Source of the DNA: Neoechinorhynchus agilis
Lineage: Eukaryota; Acanthocephala
Reading direction: 5' to 3'
DNA: 64,000 bases
Assembly: GCA_051530055.1 (NCBI GenBank)
Contig: CM121342.1
Span: 10,168,001-10,232,000 of the forward strand
Numbering within the stretch: the first letter of the stretch is position 1; every line of letters begins with the position of its first letter. Below are positions 1 through 9,989 of this stretch, piece by piece. The position numbers and the translations under genes are program-made. The notes beneath the pieces are model-generated. The model saw nothing but the letters and a program-made list of their open reading frames with translations. It ran no database searches and was not told where the DNA came from.

Positions 1-404
1 TAGCATTATATGGCGAAAACCAAAAAAGACGACCTAGGAGTTTAAGGTTAATTTTTAATATAGGACGCGATTATCATTGCAGAAATGGATATTTTTTGAT
101 TGTTTGTATAGAACGCAAAAAATCTTAATAAATATTGAAAGTTTATTAAACATTTTAATAGAAATAAAGAGATCTTGATATTGGAAAAAAAATTGTTAGT
201 TGTTTTATCCGTTAGAATTAAACAATCAAATGGTGAGAAAAACTCTATCAACACTCTCGTGCATTCAAAGCATCGATACATCATTATATTAACAGGTTTT
301 TAAAACGATGGCAAGAGAAAATAGTAGTATAAATCCCTGGAAATGATTTAAGCGGCTTTCCTCGAAATATAACACTTTAAAATGTTTATTTCAACCAAAT
401 GCAC
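1..404. other. AT-rich 3' flank, no gene seen
   Basis: This stretch lies downstream of the BRPF-like gene. It is AT-rich with homopolymer runs. A short open frame on the minus strand (48-284) has low-complexity composition rich in I, F and N and no recognisable domain, so I do not call it. Nothing else is seen. Confidence 0.5.
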
Positions 405-1748
405 TCAGTTATGGCTACGACGATGTCGTGATCCAATTGAATAGTTGGAAATACGCCTCTTCCAAGATCTCTCTTCGCCAACTAAATACCTATCCTGGTC
501 GTTTTCATTGTTCAAGGTCGTTTCCAATGTTTCCGGCGTGTTTAATTCAGTAAGTATAGCCGCATACTGAGATCTTGACTTATCAAGACATTTATCCCAT
601 TTGATTTCTAAATTAACGAATTCTTCGCAATTAATCTCGGTTAATTGTTCTTTTTGTTCTTGTAAAAACTGCTTGGCATCCGTTGCGAATTGTTCGAAAT
701 TCATGTAAACATCCTCATCGATTTTTTGCCTTAGTTTTTCGACAGAAACAGGGTGGTATTCTTGTAGATTAAAAAGGCAATCCCCAATCACTTTTAGCAT
801 TACTTCATACCTTTGCCTCAAAAGTGAGAATTCCAAAAGAGTGGTTCGTTTCGAAGCCCTAACTTCGTCCATCATTAATTGGAGAACATTGATTACACCC
901 GTTTGCTGAATACGCACGCTTTCGAACGTACCAATCGTCCGCATTCTCAATGAGGCGCCGTTTCGTTCACATCGCTTAAGAAACCAATAAGCTAGAATCC
1001 GATCAAAAAGGAATCCGTCGTCGTTTCCAGTTACCTCACAACATCTTTTTCTAATTTCATCAATTTTATTCTCTTCAATAATTGGATAAATCTTTTTGAT
1101 TGAATTCACCTTAAGTCCAGTCCGATTAACCGTTAATTCTCGCAATTTAACGTCGGATCTTCTTAAATGCCGATGACAAGTGAACTCCATAAAAATCTCG
1201 CCGTTCTTTGAAATAACTGATCCTTCATAGCCGGCAGACCGAGCACAAAGTGGATGAAATTTGTGAGTGCACATTGTACAGGTCACGCAAATCCCGTCGT
1301 TACATTGGGCGCATACTGAACATTTGAGTTGTTTTGAACATTGGTCTTTTGAGAGATTTTTTGCCGCTAAGAAACATATCGCGTGAACCCAGTGTTCGTC
1401 ATAAGACCACCGGATTGCTATTTTATCATCAATGGTTGTACAAAGATCACAGTTCATGTCCGGTTTAGGATCCGGTTCTGAGCATGTGTCACAAAACCAC
1501 TCCCGTTCAGGAATACTCTCAACACCATAACACTCTTGATGAGCGACCATTCCGCATTGACCACAACGAACCAAAACGTTCCAGTCGTTTTCAGTTTCAT
1601 CCGATAAACATACCACACAAGTCCAATCATCGTTAGAATAGTCCATGTCCGAGTTATCCAATTTCGAGTTTCGCTCCAGTCTATCCATAATCAACTCCAA
1701 TTCACATGCATTCAGTGGAACTGTCAACTTAATGCATTGTACTTTCAC
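405..1748 (-). CDS. BRPF/peregrin-like PHD-zinc knuckle-PHD (PZP) protein
   Basis: This is an intronless frame of 447 residues. A PHD finger starts near residue 41 (DWTCVVCLSDE, then GMVAHQECYG and WFCDTC). A zinc knuckle follows at about 98 (MNCDLC), then an extended PHD with HWVHAICF, KFHPLCARSAGY and FTCHRH up to about residue 200. This PZP order is typical of BRPF, JADE and AF10 proteins, which read histone H3 tails, often as scaffolds of MYST acetyltransferases. The segment AYWFLKRCERNG near residue 255 matches the BRPF signature after the PZP better than JADE. A later stretch (residues about 335-365, MNFEQFATD) resembles the C-terminal half of a BRPF bromodomain, but the part before it is too short. 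No PWWP domain is present, so the protein is much shorter than vertebrate BRPF1. The domain call is strong; assignment to BRPF rather than JADE is inference. Confidence 0.82.
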   Translation of the reverse strand: MKVQCIKLTVPLNACELELIMDRLERNSKLDNSDMDYSNDDWTCVVCLSDETENDWNVLVRCGQCGMVAHQECYGVESIPEREWFCDTCSEPDPKPDMNCDLCTTIDDKIAIRWSYDEHWVHAICFLAAKNLSKDQCSKQLKCSVCAQCNDGICVTCTMCTHKFHPLCARSAGYEGSVISKNGEIFMEFTCHRHLRRSDVKLRELTVNRTGLKVNSIKKIYPIIEENKIDEIRKRCCEVTGNDDGFLFDRILAYWFLKRCERNGASLRMRTIGTFESVRIQQTGVINVLQLMMDEVRASKRTTLLEFSLLRQRYEVMLKVIGDCLFNLQEYHPVSVEKLRQKIDEDVYMNFEQFATDAKQFLQEQKEQLTEINCEEFVNLEIKWDKCLDKSRSQYAAILTELNTPETLETTLNNENDQDRYLVGEERSWKRRISNYSIGSRHRRSHN

Positions 1749-2785
1749 TCATGCAAAAAGATTGAAGATTAGTTGTATTTTCCTAAAACAAAAACCTTTT
1801 GTTTTGTCAAAATCGAATTTTATAGAAAGTGCGCAGTTTTTTCTTCTTCAAACCTACCATGATATTCCCAAATGTAGCTTTCAAAAACGCTTGGATATTA
1901 ATCGATATTGGGTAGCGGTGATTATATGATCAAAAGTTTATTATTTAGTTATTCATAACGTAAATAATTTTTTATTAAAGACAATTTCGAACTAGTTTAT
2001 TCAATTAATAAACGATACAAGCGTCGAAACTTATTTACCAGGTGAGTTTGACTTGTGGTATAATCATAATCCTCGGGATAAAAGATATTTTATTGATCAT
2101 CTCACATCTTAAAAACCAAAAACGCAATAACCGATCTTTCGAAATATTTCATATCAATAAAATATCTTTTTTTATCCGGGGATTATGATCACACCACAAT
2201 TCAAGCTTGCATATTATTTCACGTTCGGATAAGGGATTTAGATTGATTAAAAATCAAGTATTTTACTATTCGCGCATTAGCTACCATTTCAGTTGTCGGC
2301 TTAAATATTTATATCCTTCCTTGAGGCGTTATCGTTTCAATTAATTCAACTATAATTTGTATTAGTTTTCTTTAATAAAAATTTAGATATCAATCACGAA
2401 AAATACCAATAAAAATCCAAGGAGATGGGTTCCGATATCCTAATCTAAACAAAATTCTCTTTGAATCATATGATATTCTAAATAAGACTTTAAAACTTCA
2501 TTGCAATCTCCCAATGAGTACCCGTTGTTTCTGCTAAGGACGCTCAAACTGCTATAAAAATTAATACGCAGAAGTTCGGTTCAACTATTGAAACTTAATT
2601 TATGAATAATATTGCCAATATTAATTTTCCTAAAATAGCCGGCCCAACACCTGTGTAATGCGAGTCCTAAGTTCAATTGGACAATTTAAAAAAAATTTAC
2701 ATCAAAAACTAAAAAAATTTAATGCGCTTTACTTTCATTCAAACGAACATGAGTAAACGCGCAATGCTTGTTCGTTTATTTATAT
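1749..2785. other. intergenic, AT-rich, with one fold-back element
   Basis: No gene is recognised. A small plus-strand open frame (1645-1929) overlaps the start of the BRPF-like gene and looks like chance. The only structured item is the palindromic element at about 2046-2207, listed separately. Confidence 0.5.
2046..2207. mobile_element. fold-back MITE, family A
   Basis: Two arms of about 50 bp are inverted copies of one another: left about 2046-2098, right about 2152-2207. Both contain a shared core (CTTG-A-TTGTGGT, then ATCATAATCC, then GGATAAAA, then GATATTTTATTGAT). The spacer is about 53 bp and contains TTTCGAAATATTTC. There is no coding capacity. Diverged relatives carrying the CACCACAA-TCAAA end occur at about 9118-9210, 11130-11215, 11590-11655 and 41676-41772, so this is a dispersed family. 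The transposase source is unknown. Confidence 0.7.
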
Positions 2786-3097
2786 CTAAAATTCTCGATT
2801 GAAAGATCTTTCCCATAACCAAGAATCGAAGAATAAGGTTTCTAACCACCTAAAATCTTGTTCATCCAAAATGTAACCCACCCCTTCGTATTTTGGCTCT
2901 TTTCCTTCAATTCTAACCAGCGTGTCTATGACCAAAGGATTAGAAATCGTGGGTTTGGTATTCGTTTTACATCTATTGATTGTTTTTTCATCAGTGCCGT
3001 CTTCGTCCGCATCCAATTCTAATCGTAGAATCGTATCCGCATTTAATAACGTTTCTCTTTTAACTTTCTCGTAATCGTTAGCGGCGGTCGAACTCAT
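2786..3097 (-). CDS. small unknown protein
   Basis: A 103-residue acidic frame begins MSSTAANDYEKVKRE; an in-frame ATG at 3148 could add 17 residues. I chose the inner Met because the preceding residues are Cys-rich and unlike the rest. The middle is rich in D, E, T and K. The end carries a plausible globular segment (LVIDTLVRIEGKEPKYEG, then DEQDFRWLETLFFDSW). I recognise no domain. It could be a complete small gene or the last exon of a longer one. Composition and lack of repeats favour a real gene over chance. Confidence 0.45.
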   Translation of the reverse strand: MSSTAANDYEKVKRETLLNADTILRLELDADEDGTDEKTINRCKTNTKPTISNPLVIDTLVRIEGKEPKYEGVGYILDEQDFRWLETLFFDSWLWERSFNREF

Positions 3098-3361
3098 TTT
3101 TTCGCTCAATATAAACTCACAAGTACATTTCAAGCGCGTATTGTGCACGTGAGTTGGTCGAGTTTAAAACACGGTTGACGATGTGTGGAATTGTAGTAAA
3201 TATTTTTTCAGGGTTTTAAAACATATACTTAGACCTCAGAAAGTCAATACGAGTATTCGATAGTTTCGGGTTTTGAAGCTTTAAAAGTAGCTTCACTGCA
3301 GTTCATAGGATCGTTTTAATTTGACTGTAGTTCGACCTTCCAGTCAAATAAGCGTGGACGA

Positions 3362-3691
3362 TTGCGTGCAAATTTTGGTTCGCAAATTTGCGCTGACAAT
3401 TGTTTGGATCATTTAAGACTCCCGGATCCTCCAGGCGGACCGGGAACCTCTAAGGTCAGTAATGGTGAAGGTAGAAATTTGTTAGATATAATTCCTAATT
3501 CTGATTTTGATGGAGCTCTGGGTTCATCGCTTCCCGTAAACCAGGAAGGTGGTTATCACTTTGGTATCTCCGGTTTTGATGGAGATTTGGGAGCATCGTT
3601 GAAAAATAGGTATAATCTCCGACCAGTTAAAAAGGAGGAGTATATTGTTGTCATTAAAAATGAAGATCTGTTCAAAAAGGAATTGGAATAA
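3362..3691 (+). pseudogene. possible LINE ORF1 N-terminal fragment
   Basis: This 109-residue frame (MRANFGSQICADNCLD start) is rich in G, S, P and D, contains two similar short units (SDFDGALGSSLP and SGFDGDLGASLK), and ends in a basic stretch (NRYNLRPVKKEE). It precedes the zinc knuckles of LINE 1 by about 700 bp in the same orientation. The N-terminal part of a gag-like ORF1 is the simplest reading, but no domain confirms this. A short host exon is possible. Confidence 0.4.
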
Positions 3692-4190
3692 AAAATATCG
3701 CAAACGAATATGCCAAAGCTTATCCGAAAAATTCTAAGATCTTCAAAAGAATATTTCAATATTCTCATAAAATTGTCCTTTTTTGAGAAAAATATAAGAA
3801 GGATTTCCTGAAACTCCAGGAAATGCAACATCTTGATCCTAAAAGATAAAAAATATGTAAGAGATCAGTTGGGAATAATATTTTTAAAATACTTCTTTAA
3901 GGCAAATCCCAAATGCAATGTTGGGACAGACATTGACGATGCATGTCGAAGGGACGGACTGTCGATCGAATTACTTGGTTTTAACGTCACCTTCGCAGTA
4001 TTCAAGAATGAGATGGATGATTTTATACTCATATCAATATTATGGAAAGCCTCTTTTCCCAACACCCTCATGTTTATTCCAGATTTATTATCGAACGGAA
4101 AATGGGTGTTTTATTTGTTTATTGCTTCAAATTTTCGACGCCTTGCGTCTTCGTCAGGAAGCTTTTCTTCGGTTAATCGAAGGATACATG

Positions 4191-4386
4191 TTTTTCCCCG
4201 ATTTGGCGAAATTTATTAAATTATTCAAAGGGTCAATATTTCGACTAGCTTGTGAGTCTTCTTCAGGACGTTGCTTGTGAGTTTTTAAATATTCGAGTTC
4301 GAGCAACGTCCTGAAGAAGACTCACAAGTTAGTCGAAATATTGACCCTTTAAATAATTTAATAAATTTCGCCAAACCGGGGAAAAA
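4191..4386. mobile_element. palindromic insertion inside LINE 1
   Basis: This is a near-perfect inverted repeat with arms of about 84 bp (4191-4275 and 4300-4386) and a spacer of only about 24 bp. The outer ends read TTTTTCCCCG and CGGGGAAAAA. The arms carry GGCGAAATTTATTAAAT and AGTCTTCTTCAGGACGTTGC. It has no coding capacity. It interrupts the region between the ORF1 N-terminus and the zinc knuckles. The arms differ at only a few positions, which suggests either recent insertion or gene conversion between arms. Confidence 0.75.
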
Positions 4387-7220
4387 TGCAGAAAATGTCA
4401 GGGGCACATGGCATACAAATGCGATAAAAATGCAGCTTGCACTCACTGCAGTGGGGAGCACCTGTTCAGTAATTGCAAAAAACAAATCCTGTAGAAAATG
4501 TGTTAACTACATTTTGAACCATATGGCATACGATACCAGATGCGAGGACGCAAAAAAGTATTTGAATTTTTTCATTAACAGTGGCGAGAGTAGGATAATG
4601 GAGACAAGGGATCAGTAAAATATATTTCTCAAAATCCTCATCAAGAGCCAGATTTGAAGTCCATCAAATCAGATTTTATTAGAAATGAGAATAAGGAATT
4701 GAAAAGTTCCTTAAAAGCTTAATTAAAACCTTAAAAAGGTTACAATGGGAGGGGGCGACGTTGAAGGTCGAGGAGGCATTAAAAAGAGCTTTGCCTATTC
4801 CCAGCCTGGAAGATACCAAACCCGATTCGGGACCGACCAAGAAGGTATATGCAAACAGATAGTGTTCGTTTTTTTACATGTAATATTGGGTAATCCAGGA
4901 ACTTAGATAAATTAGATAATGATTTGTTTGGTGGGTTTTTACAAGAAACAGGGACCTTCCATCATTTGGCTTACCTATTTATGAATGTTCTTTAACTAAG
5001 CCAATCTACCCATCAAATAGTAAAAACTACTCCGGTGGTTTACAATCATTTTTGAGAAAAGATATTCAACCGAAAATGATATGTGAAATTCATACGAATG
5101 AGCACGTTATTCAGATAATATCATCCCTGAATCCCTTTCTAAATAAGGAAACTTATTGCGGGCCTTAAAATAATTTGGGTGAATTTCTACCGCAATCCAA
5201 AGTGTAACATTAGAAAATCATTAGAGGTCATGAAAGAGCTCTTAGAAGTTTGGAAGCCTGATGTCATGACTGGTGACTTCAATAATAATTACTTGAATGC
5301 CTTTAGAAGCTTATTCTCATCTAACTATACCACCATTATCTCTCAAGAACCCTCGTTCCACAATTGGTCGCAGATGGATCAATAGTAAGTAGATTTAAAT
5401 GCTTTATTCACCTTGGAAATCCAAATGAGAATGAGCTGGCGTCTGGGTCATGATGCTTCGTTCTTCACAAGCACTGGCCGAGTCTTTGAAAAAGCGTATA
5501 AAATTAACACCAAATCTATTTTGTTTTTTAATAAATTTTTATTGGAACGAATTACCGCAATTGTTAGCTGTGCTGCTTAGGTTCAGAGTTGATCTTAAAA
5601 CAAACTAGAAACGCAGGCTTTAGGCGTCGTCAAGATCGCAATTTGGGATTTCTTATTAAATTAGAAATTGAAGCTAGAGAAAGCGGACATCACTCAATTG
5701 CTCAAGTATTTAAAAAATTACTTCTCCTCTATTGGAAGGAGATTAAAAAAGAGAGGAAAAATCTATTGAAATGTGCAGTTTCTCTAAAAAATGGTGGAAT
5801 ATAATTTTAAATAAGAAATTTGTTGACTGGAAGTCCAAAGCAGGTTCAAGGATAGGGTGCTCTTCCTATCCTGAAGCAGTTAAATCAATTTGAAACTACC
5901 ATTTGGGTGAAATCAGACCCGAGCCATATTTAAGACCAATTAATTTTAACGATAACTTGGAGGAGAGTGATTATTTTCTTACCGGTGCTGATTTTATAAA
6001 GGCTTCGTTGGTGGGTCACTCATTGGCTCATAATACGTTCGCGCCTCCATCGGCAATATTTAAACTAATAACCGAAGAGGTTAAGTCTGTGATGATTTCG
6101 AAAATATGTTTTAATTGGGAATTTATCAAATAATGGAGATTAATAAAGTCAAACGTATTTAAATTCCCCAAAATAATTGCAAAAAGATCACGCAGGTCAA
6201 GGAACTGAGGCCCATTTCCATTCAAGAACCCCTCATTTCCATAATTGAAAAAGCGATAGCATGGAAGCTCTTAGATTTCGTTCAAGATAATCATTTAATT
6301 CCGCCTTTCATGCACGGTTTTGTTCCAGAGAGAGGTGCCCACAGTCTGATGGAACAATTAATGGATTTATCTAGAGAAAGATAACGATATGTCAACGTGT
6401 TGCTACAATTAGACATATCGAAAGCGTTCGATGAAATTGATCGCTTTTTTATCTATAAGACTTTAAGATTTGTCAAAGTGCCTAAAAAACTTATCTACCA
6501 TACTATGATCCTATCAGAGACAAAGGGGGCCTTTTTTGAGCTTGATAAGGATAAGAGAATTTTCTATCCTGTTCATGGAGTCACCTTTATCACCAATCTT
6601 GTTTGTGGTAGCTATGCCTTTTTATTCAAAAACTTCAAGCTTAAAAATGGATCTGAAATTTTCGTTTACGCGGACGATATTTCCTTTTTTTATCAGAGAG
6701 GTTTCTGGGAAATGTCCCAGAGGCAATTAAAAGTTGGCTGCAAAAAATAGGAAAACTACTGGCGAAAGCTCATCTGGATATAAATCTCCAAAAATGTCTT
6801 ATTATCCCTAACAACCAGACCAGAGCAACTAATCTTAGAACTTTAACACTTTTATCTAATTTTAAAGAGTTGCCGAAAATTTAGAAAAATAGCAAGTTAT
6901 TAGAACTTAAGGTCCCGTTATTTGGATACCCGATTTACGAGTTGGGAAGGATTCGAAATATGTTTTATAAAGCTAAACTCATATTGAAAAGGGGGAAACG
7001 TTTAGGTATAAATGATAAAATGGTGATAAATATAATTAAAACCCTTATTTTTGGTACAATTTGTTTTTTATGAGGCAGACTGCCAGAACAACGATTAATG
7101 ATGTTTTTAAAATCTTCCCGATTGTTAAAAAGATCAAGTTCTTATCAGCGGAATCAAATAAGGCATTGAATAAAGATCTGGCGATTTTCTTTTTATCCAA
7201 AATATGGTTTTATAGCTGTA

Positions 7221-8074
7221 CAGGGTGTAACACACCCTTAGTACCCCCCTCCACAAGGAAAACTATTACAGATATTCTGATGCGGTTTTCGGGGTTTGAA
7301 ATCTTATTTCAATACGCTTCTGAACACACCCTTACTACCCCCCTCCACAGAAAAAACAGTGAATATAGAAAGATGTGCTTATCACCATTGGAAAGCTTAT
7401 TTCAATACGGATTCAACGGTATATCACACTATGACATTCAATAATCAGTTAGGCCGCCATTGGCCTCCAGAACAGCCTTGATACGGGCAGGGTAGGAGCT
7501 CAAGAGGCGCTCGAACAGGCCGATGTTTCCGCGCAGCCCGGTCAGCACGGCGTCGATGGCTCGACGCCGTGCTGCTTGGGAGTGGTCTCCGTCCTGCCGG
7601 AGATGCTCCTCGACCCCGTCCTTGATGATCGCTCCAATGTGTTCAGCGGGGTTGAGGTCCGGAGACGACCCGGGCCACTCGGAGCTGGAGAAGAAGTCGA
7701 GTCCGGAATCCCGGAGGAGCGCCTGGGTTGCAAGTGCCTTGCAGCACGGCGCCTTGTCGTGGAGGAAGGTGACATCTTGGACGCTGAGCACGTTTTGGGA
7801 TTTTTTCAAGAAGGGAATGACCTGCTCCGACATAATGGAGCGGAAGTATTCGCCGTTCCACTTGGCCCCCTCCTCCTTGATGACCCAGAGGATCGCCTTC
7901 GCCGCGAACACCACGAAGATGCCGATGCAGGCTGGGGCTTGGGGGAGGCTGCGGGGGCAAAGTTATATATCGTTAGAAGCGTATTGAAATAAGCTTTCAA
8001 ACCCTAAAAACCGCATCAGAATATCTGTTATAGTTTTCCTTGTGGAGGGGGGTACTAAGGGTGTGTTACACCCT
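7221..8074 (-). mobile_element. GC-rich Tc1/mariner-type element, internally deleted
   Basis: Terminal inverted repeats of about 103 bp (7221-7323 and 7972-8074) begin CAGGGTGTAACACACCC and are almost identical. They are flanked by TA on both sides (7219-7220 and 8075-8076), the hallmark target duplication of the Tc1/mariner superfamily. The left end is followed by a second, diverged copy of the same ACACCC-TACCCCCCTCCAC motif at about 7324-7420, giving a doubled end. The interior (about 7438-7970) is far richer in GC than anything around it. At 854 bp it is too short to be autonomous, because the DNA-binding half of the transposase is absent. It sits inside LINE 1 and is therefore younger than it. 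Confidence 0.9.
7438..7914 (-). pseudogene. Tc1/mariner transposase, C-terminal catalytic part
   Basis: This open frame of about 158 residues covers the back half of a DDE transposase. It includes VTFLHDKAPCCKA, which holds the second catalytic Asp, and SSEWPGSSPDLNPAEH, which holds the catalytic Glu after the usual SPDLNP. I count 37 residues between that Asp and Glu, a DD37E spacing, whereas classical Tc1 has 34 and mariner has 34 before an Asp. The helix-turn-helix DNA-binding domain and first Asp region are missing, consistent with the internal deletion. No in-frame ATG is obvious at the left; 7914 is a GTG, and the frame runs in from upstream. The remaining frame is uninterrupted, which suggests youth. 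It is not a functional transposase by itself. Confidence 0.85.
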
Positions 8075-8345
8075 GTAAATATAAATTCGCAAAACTTGTT
8101 TTTAATTCACACAATCAAATGTTCCTGTAACTAATGAAAGCAAAGTTTTATTCCACTAATTTTAAAGAAATTATAATCCGAGACTTCTTAAAATCATTTG
8201 TATTCCCCTTCACAAACGATGAGTTACCTTAACAGATCTTAGTATCATTTATAGGAAATGGAAGTATTCGAAACCAAACACTGCTAAATGCGCTTATTCT
8301 TTGTTTTGATAATTGCGCAGAGACAAAAGTGTGCGCAATAACGAC

Positions 8346-9989
8346 TAAATCTCAAACAATTGTAGAAAAGGATTGTAATGGAAGTTCTTAGACAATGAAT
8401 GATTGTAACCAGTATGAGTTAATAAATAAATAAAGTCATTACCACTAAACAGTGAACTTCAAAGCTCTTTAAAAAGTACCTCAAGAACTTTCTAGTGGTT
8501 TATGAGTCCGGAAATGCGCTTTTCAATAAGAGTACCATAAATAAAACTCAAGTCCACCTCATTTTAAGGCCCAATTTTACTCTTTTCTTGAAAAGTCTTT
8601 TTAATTTCATCGTCTTACCTTTGTCAAAGGAGAACCAATAAATATTTGTACTGCAAATTAAAATAGTTGATGAGGTTTTACAAAAGTTCAGCTGTGATCT
8701 TTTTCATTTCTATGATTGGAAAGGAAAATATCTTAACAGAGACTTATTTTATTATATAAGTTCTACAATTTTTAAGGAAAGATTTTCAGGATCTTTTACA
8801 CTTCATTTTTAGAAACCATTTAAAGTATAGCCAGAGGTGCTTTCCGTTTTTATCCAGACTCTCACACTCTATGAGTAAATCAATGGAAATTTGTGTGTTA
8901 AAGTAGCAACATTGAAGTGTGGAAAGTTCATGTTGGTTGTTGAACAGTTCTGTGGCTTTGTAGAGCTGATGTCCAGAATTCTCTGTCGCATTGAGCGGCT
9001 ACTAAATCAAGTAGAATTTCACACGACTCTATGAGTAAACAATATAATATTTTCAAATCAACGGTTATTTGTATGTGAAACAATTAAAGGATTTTGGACT
9101 TAACTTACAAGCAATGACTGATGAAGTGAGGTTTCCTCTTTCGAAATATTTCGCGAACAATGAAATGATTTTTAACCGGGTGATTATCTTCACCACAAGT
9201 CAAAATGTACCATCCCGAAGGATTTTCTCTCGATATGATTAATTAAAGGATTTTACGCCGGTTGGGGGATCTCGCAACTATGTGTATTCGTAAGTTTAGA
9301 ACCGATGAAAGTTTCGTTCTTTGACATAGAGGTGCAAGTCCAATTTTGGCCGTACGTGAGTACCTAATTGATGCGATTGAGAAACGAATTTATGCTCAAT
9401 CAAAATGTTACAGGCTTGCTTATTCAGGAAAATGGGAAAACCCTACATAGTTTTATCGTGAAAGTAGAAAAATGTTAACATCGCTGAGAAATTTCAGTTA
9501 GATTTTTTCGCCAGAACAAACTCATTGAAATTGGATCACAATTTTGAAATCTGTGCAAATAAAGGATTAGTGAACTTTAGGCACAGAAGCTCCGGTGTGT
9601 TTCATTGACAAGGATGAGGATCGGAAAAGAGCGTGATTCACACAAGGAAACTCAATAGAAGGCGATTTCAAAAACGGATACACCGTTTGTTCGACGTAAG
9701 AAAATTTTTAATCTTGTTAACTTAAAATAAAAAACGCTATCTCACATTCGCGACAACAACGAATAAACAAAAACTGAGTTTAGGCTAAAGATTTGCGAAA
9801 AGTTAAGATATCTCAAGTGGTTCATCGTGCAAAATTCAGCCACGAGGAAGCAGACTAAGTAAAAATTCGGAAAATTGGCATTATTGACACGATAGATTTC
9901 AATAATCTCACCTCTCAAAAGCTTGGAAGATCTTCATCTTAATTTGGGTCCAATAGTGAGACATATCAGCGGTGTCCATCAGAACACTT
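8346..9989. other. decayed sequence, origin unrecognised
   Basis: No intact gene is present. Several stretches read as broken coding sequence on the plus strand: 8462-8830 (125 codons with three stops), 8890-9025 (about 45 open codons ending before a TGA) and 9325-9440 (containing ILAVREYLIDAIEKRI). I could not match any of these to a family. The motif CTCTATGAGTAAA occurs twice (about 8869 and 9027), followed by related TTTGT(G/A)TG sequence, so a small direct duplication is present. A diverged family-A fold-back relic lies at 9118-9210. Confidence 0.4.
9118..9210. mobile_element. fold-back family A, diverged half copy
   Basis: It shares with the 2046-2207 element the block CTTTCGAAATATTTC, a GGGTGATTAT segment and the CACCACAAGTCAAA end, in the same order. 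Only one arm is clear. It looks like an old copy. Confidence 0.5.

Larger units (their letters stand above)
3300..8345 (+). mobile_element. decayed APE-type non-LTR retrotransposon (LINE 1)
   Basis: The remains follow the order of an APE-clade LINE. A possible ORF1 start lies at 3362-3691. CCHC zinc knuckles follow at about 4386-4530 (CTHCSGEHLFSNC is a perfect CX2CX4HX4C). An apurinic endonuclease-like domain lies at about 4860-5400 (start FFTCNIG; PDVMTGDFN, then EPSFHNW). Reverse transcriptase lies at about 6190-6760 (LLQLDISKAFD, SPILFVV in a neighbouring frame, and the catalytic box FVYADD). C-terminal scraps continue beyond a transposon inserted at 7221-8074, to about 8345. The frames are interrupted many times, so the copy is dead. 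The ends are approximate because no target duplication was found. The second LINE at 53-56.4 kb shares the PSFHN and GD[FL]N motifs and belongs to the same clade. Confidence 0.8.

Noticed and set aside
7523-7992. Two long plus-strand open frames over the transposon interior
   Set aside because: They are opposite-strand shadows of the GC-rich transposase frame; their translation has no domain whereas the minus strand gives the DDE motif.
7221-8074. GC-rich block as bacterial contamination
   Set aside because: It has terminal inverted repeats, TA duplications and a eukaryotic-type transposase, and sits within a LINE.
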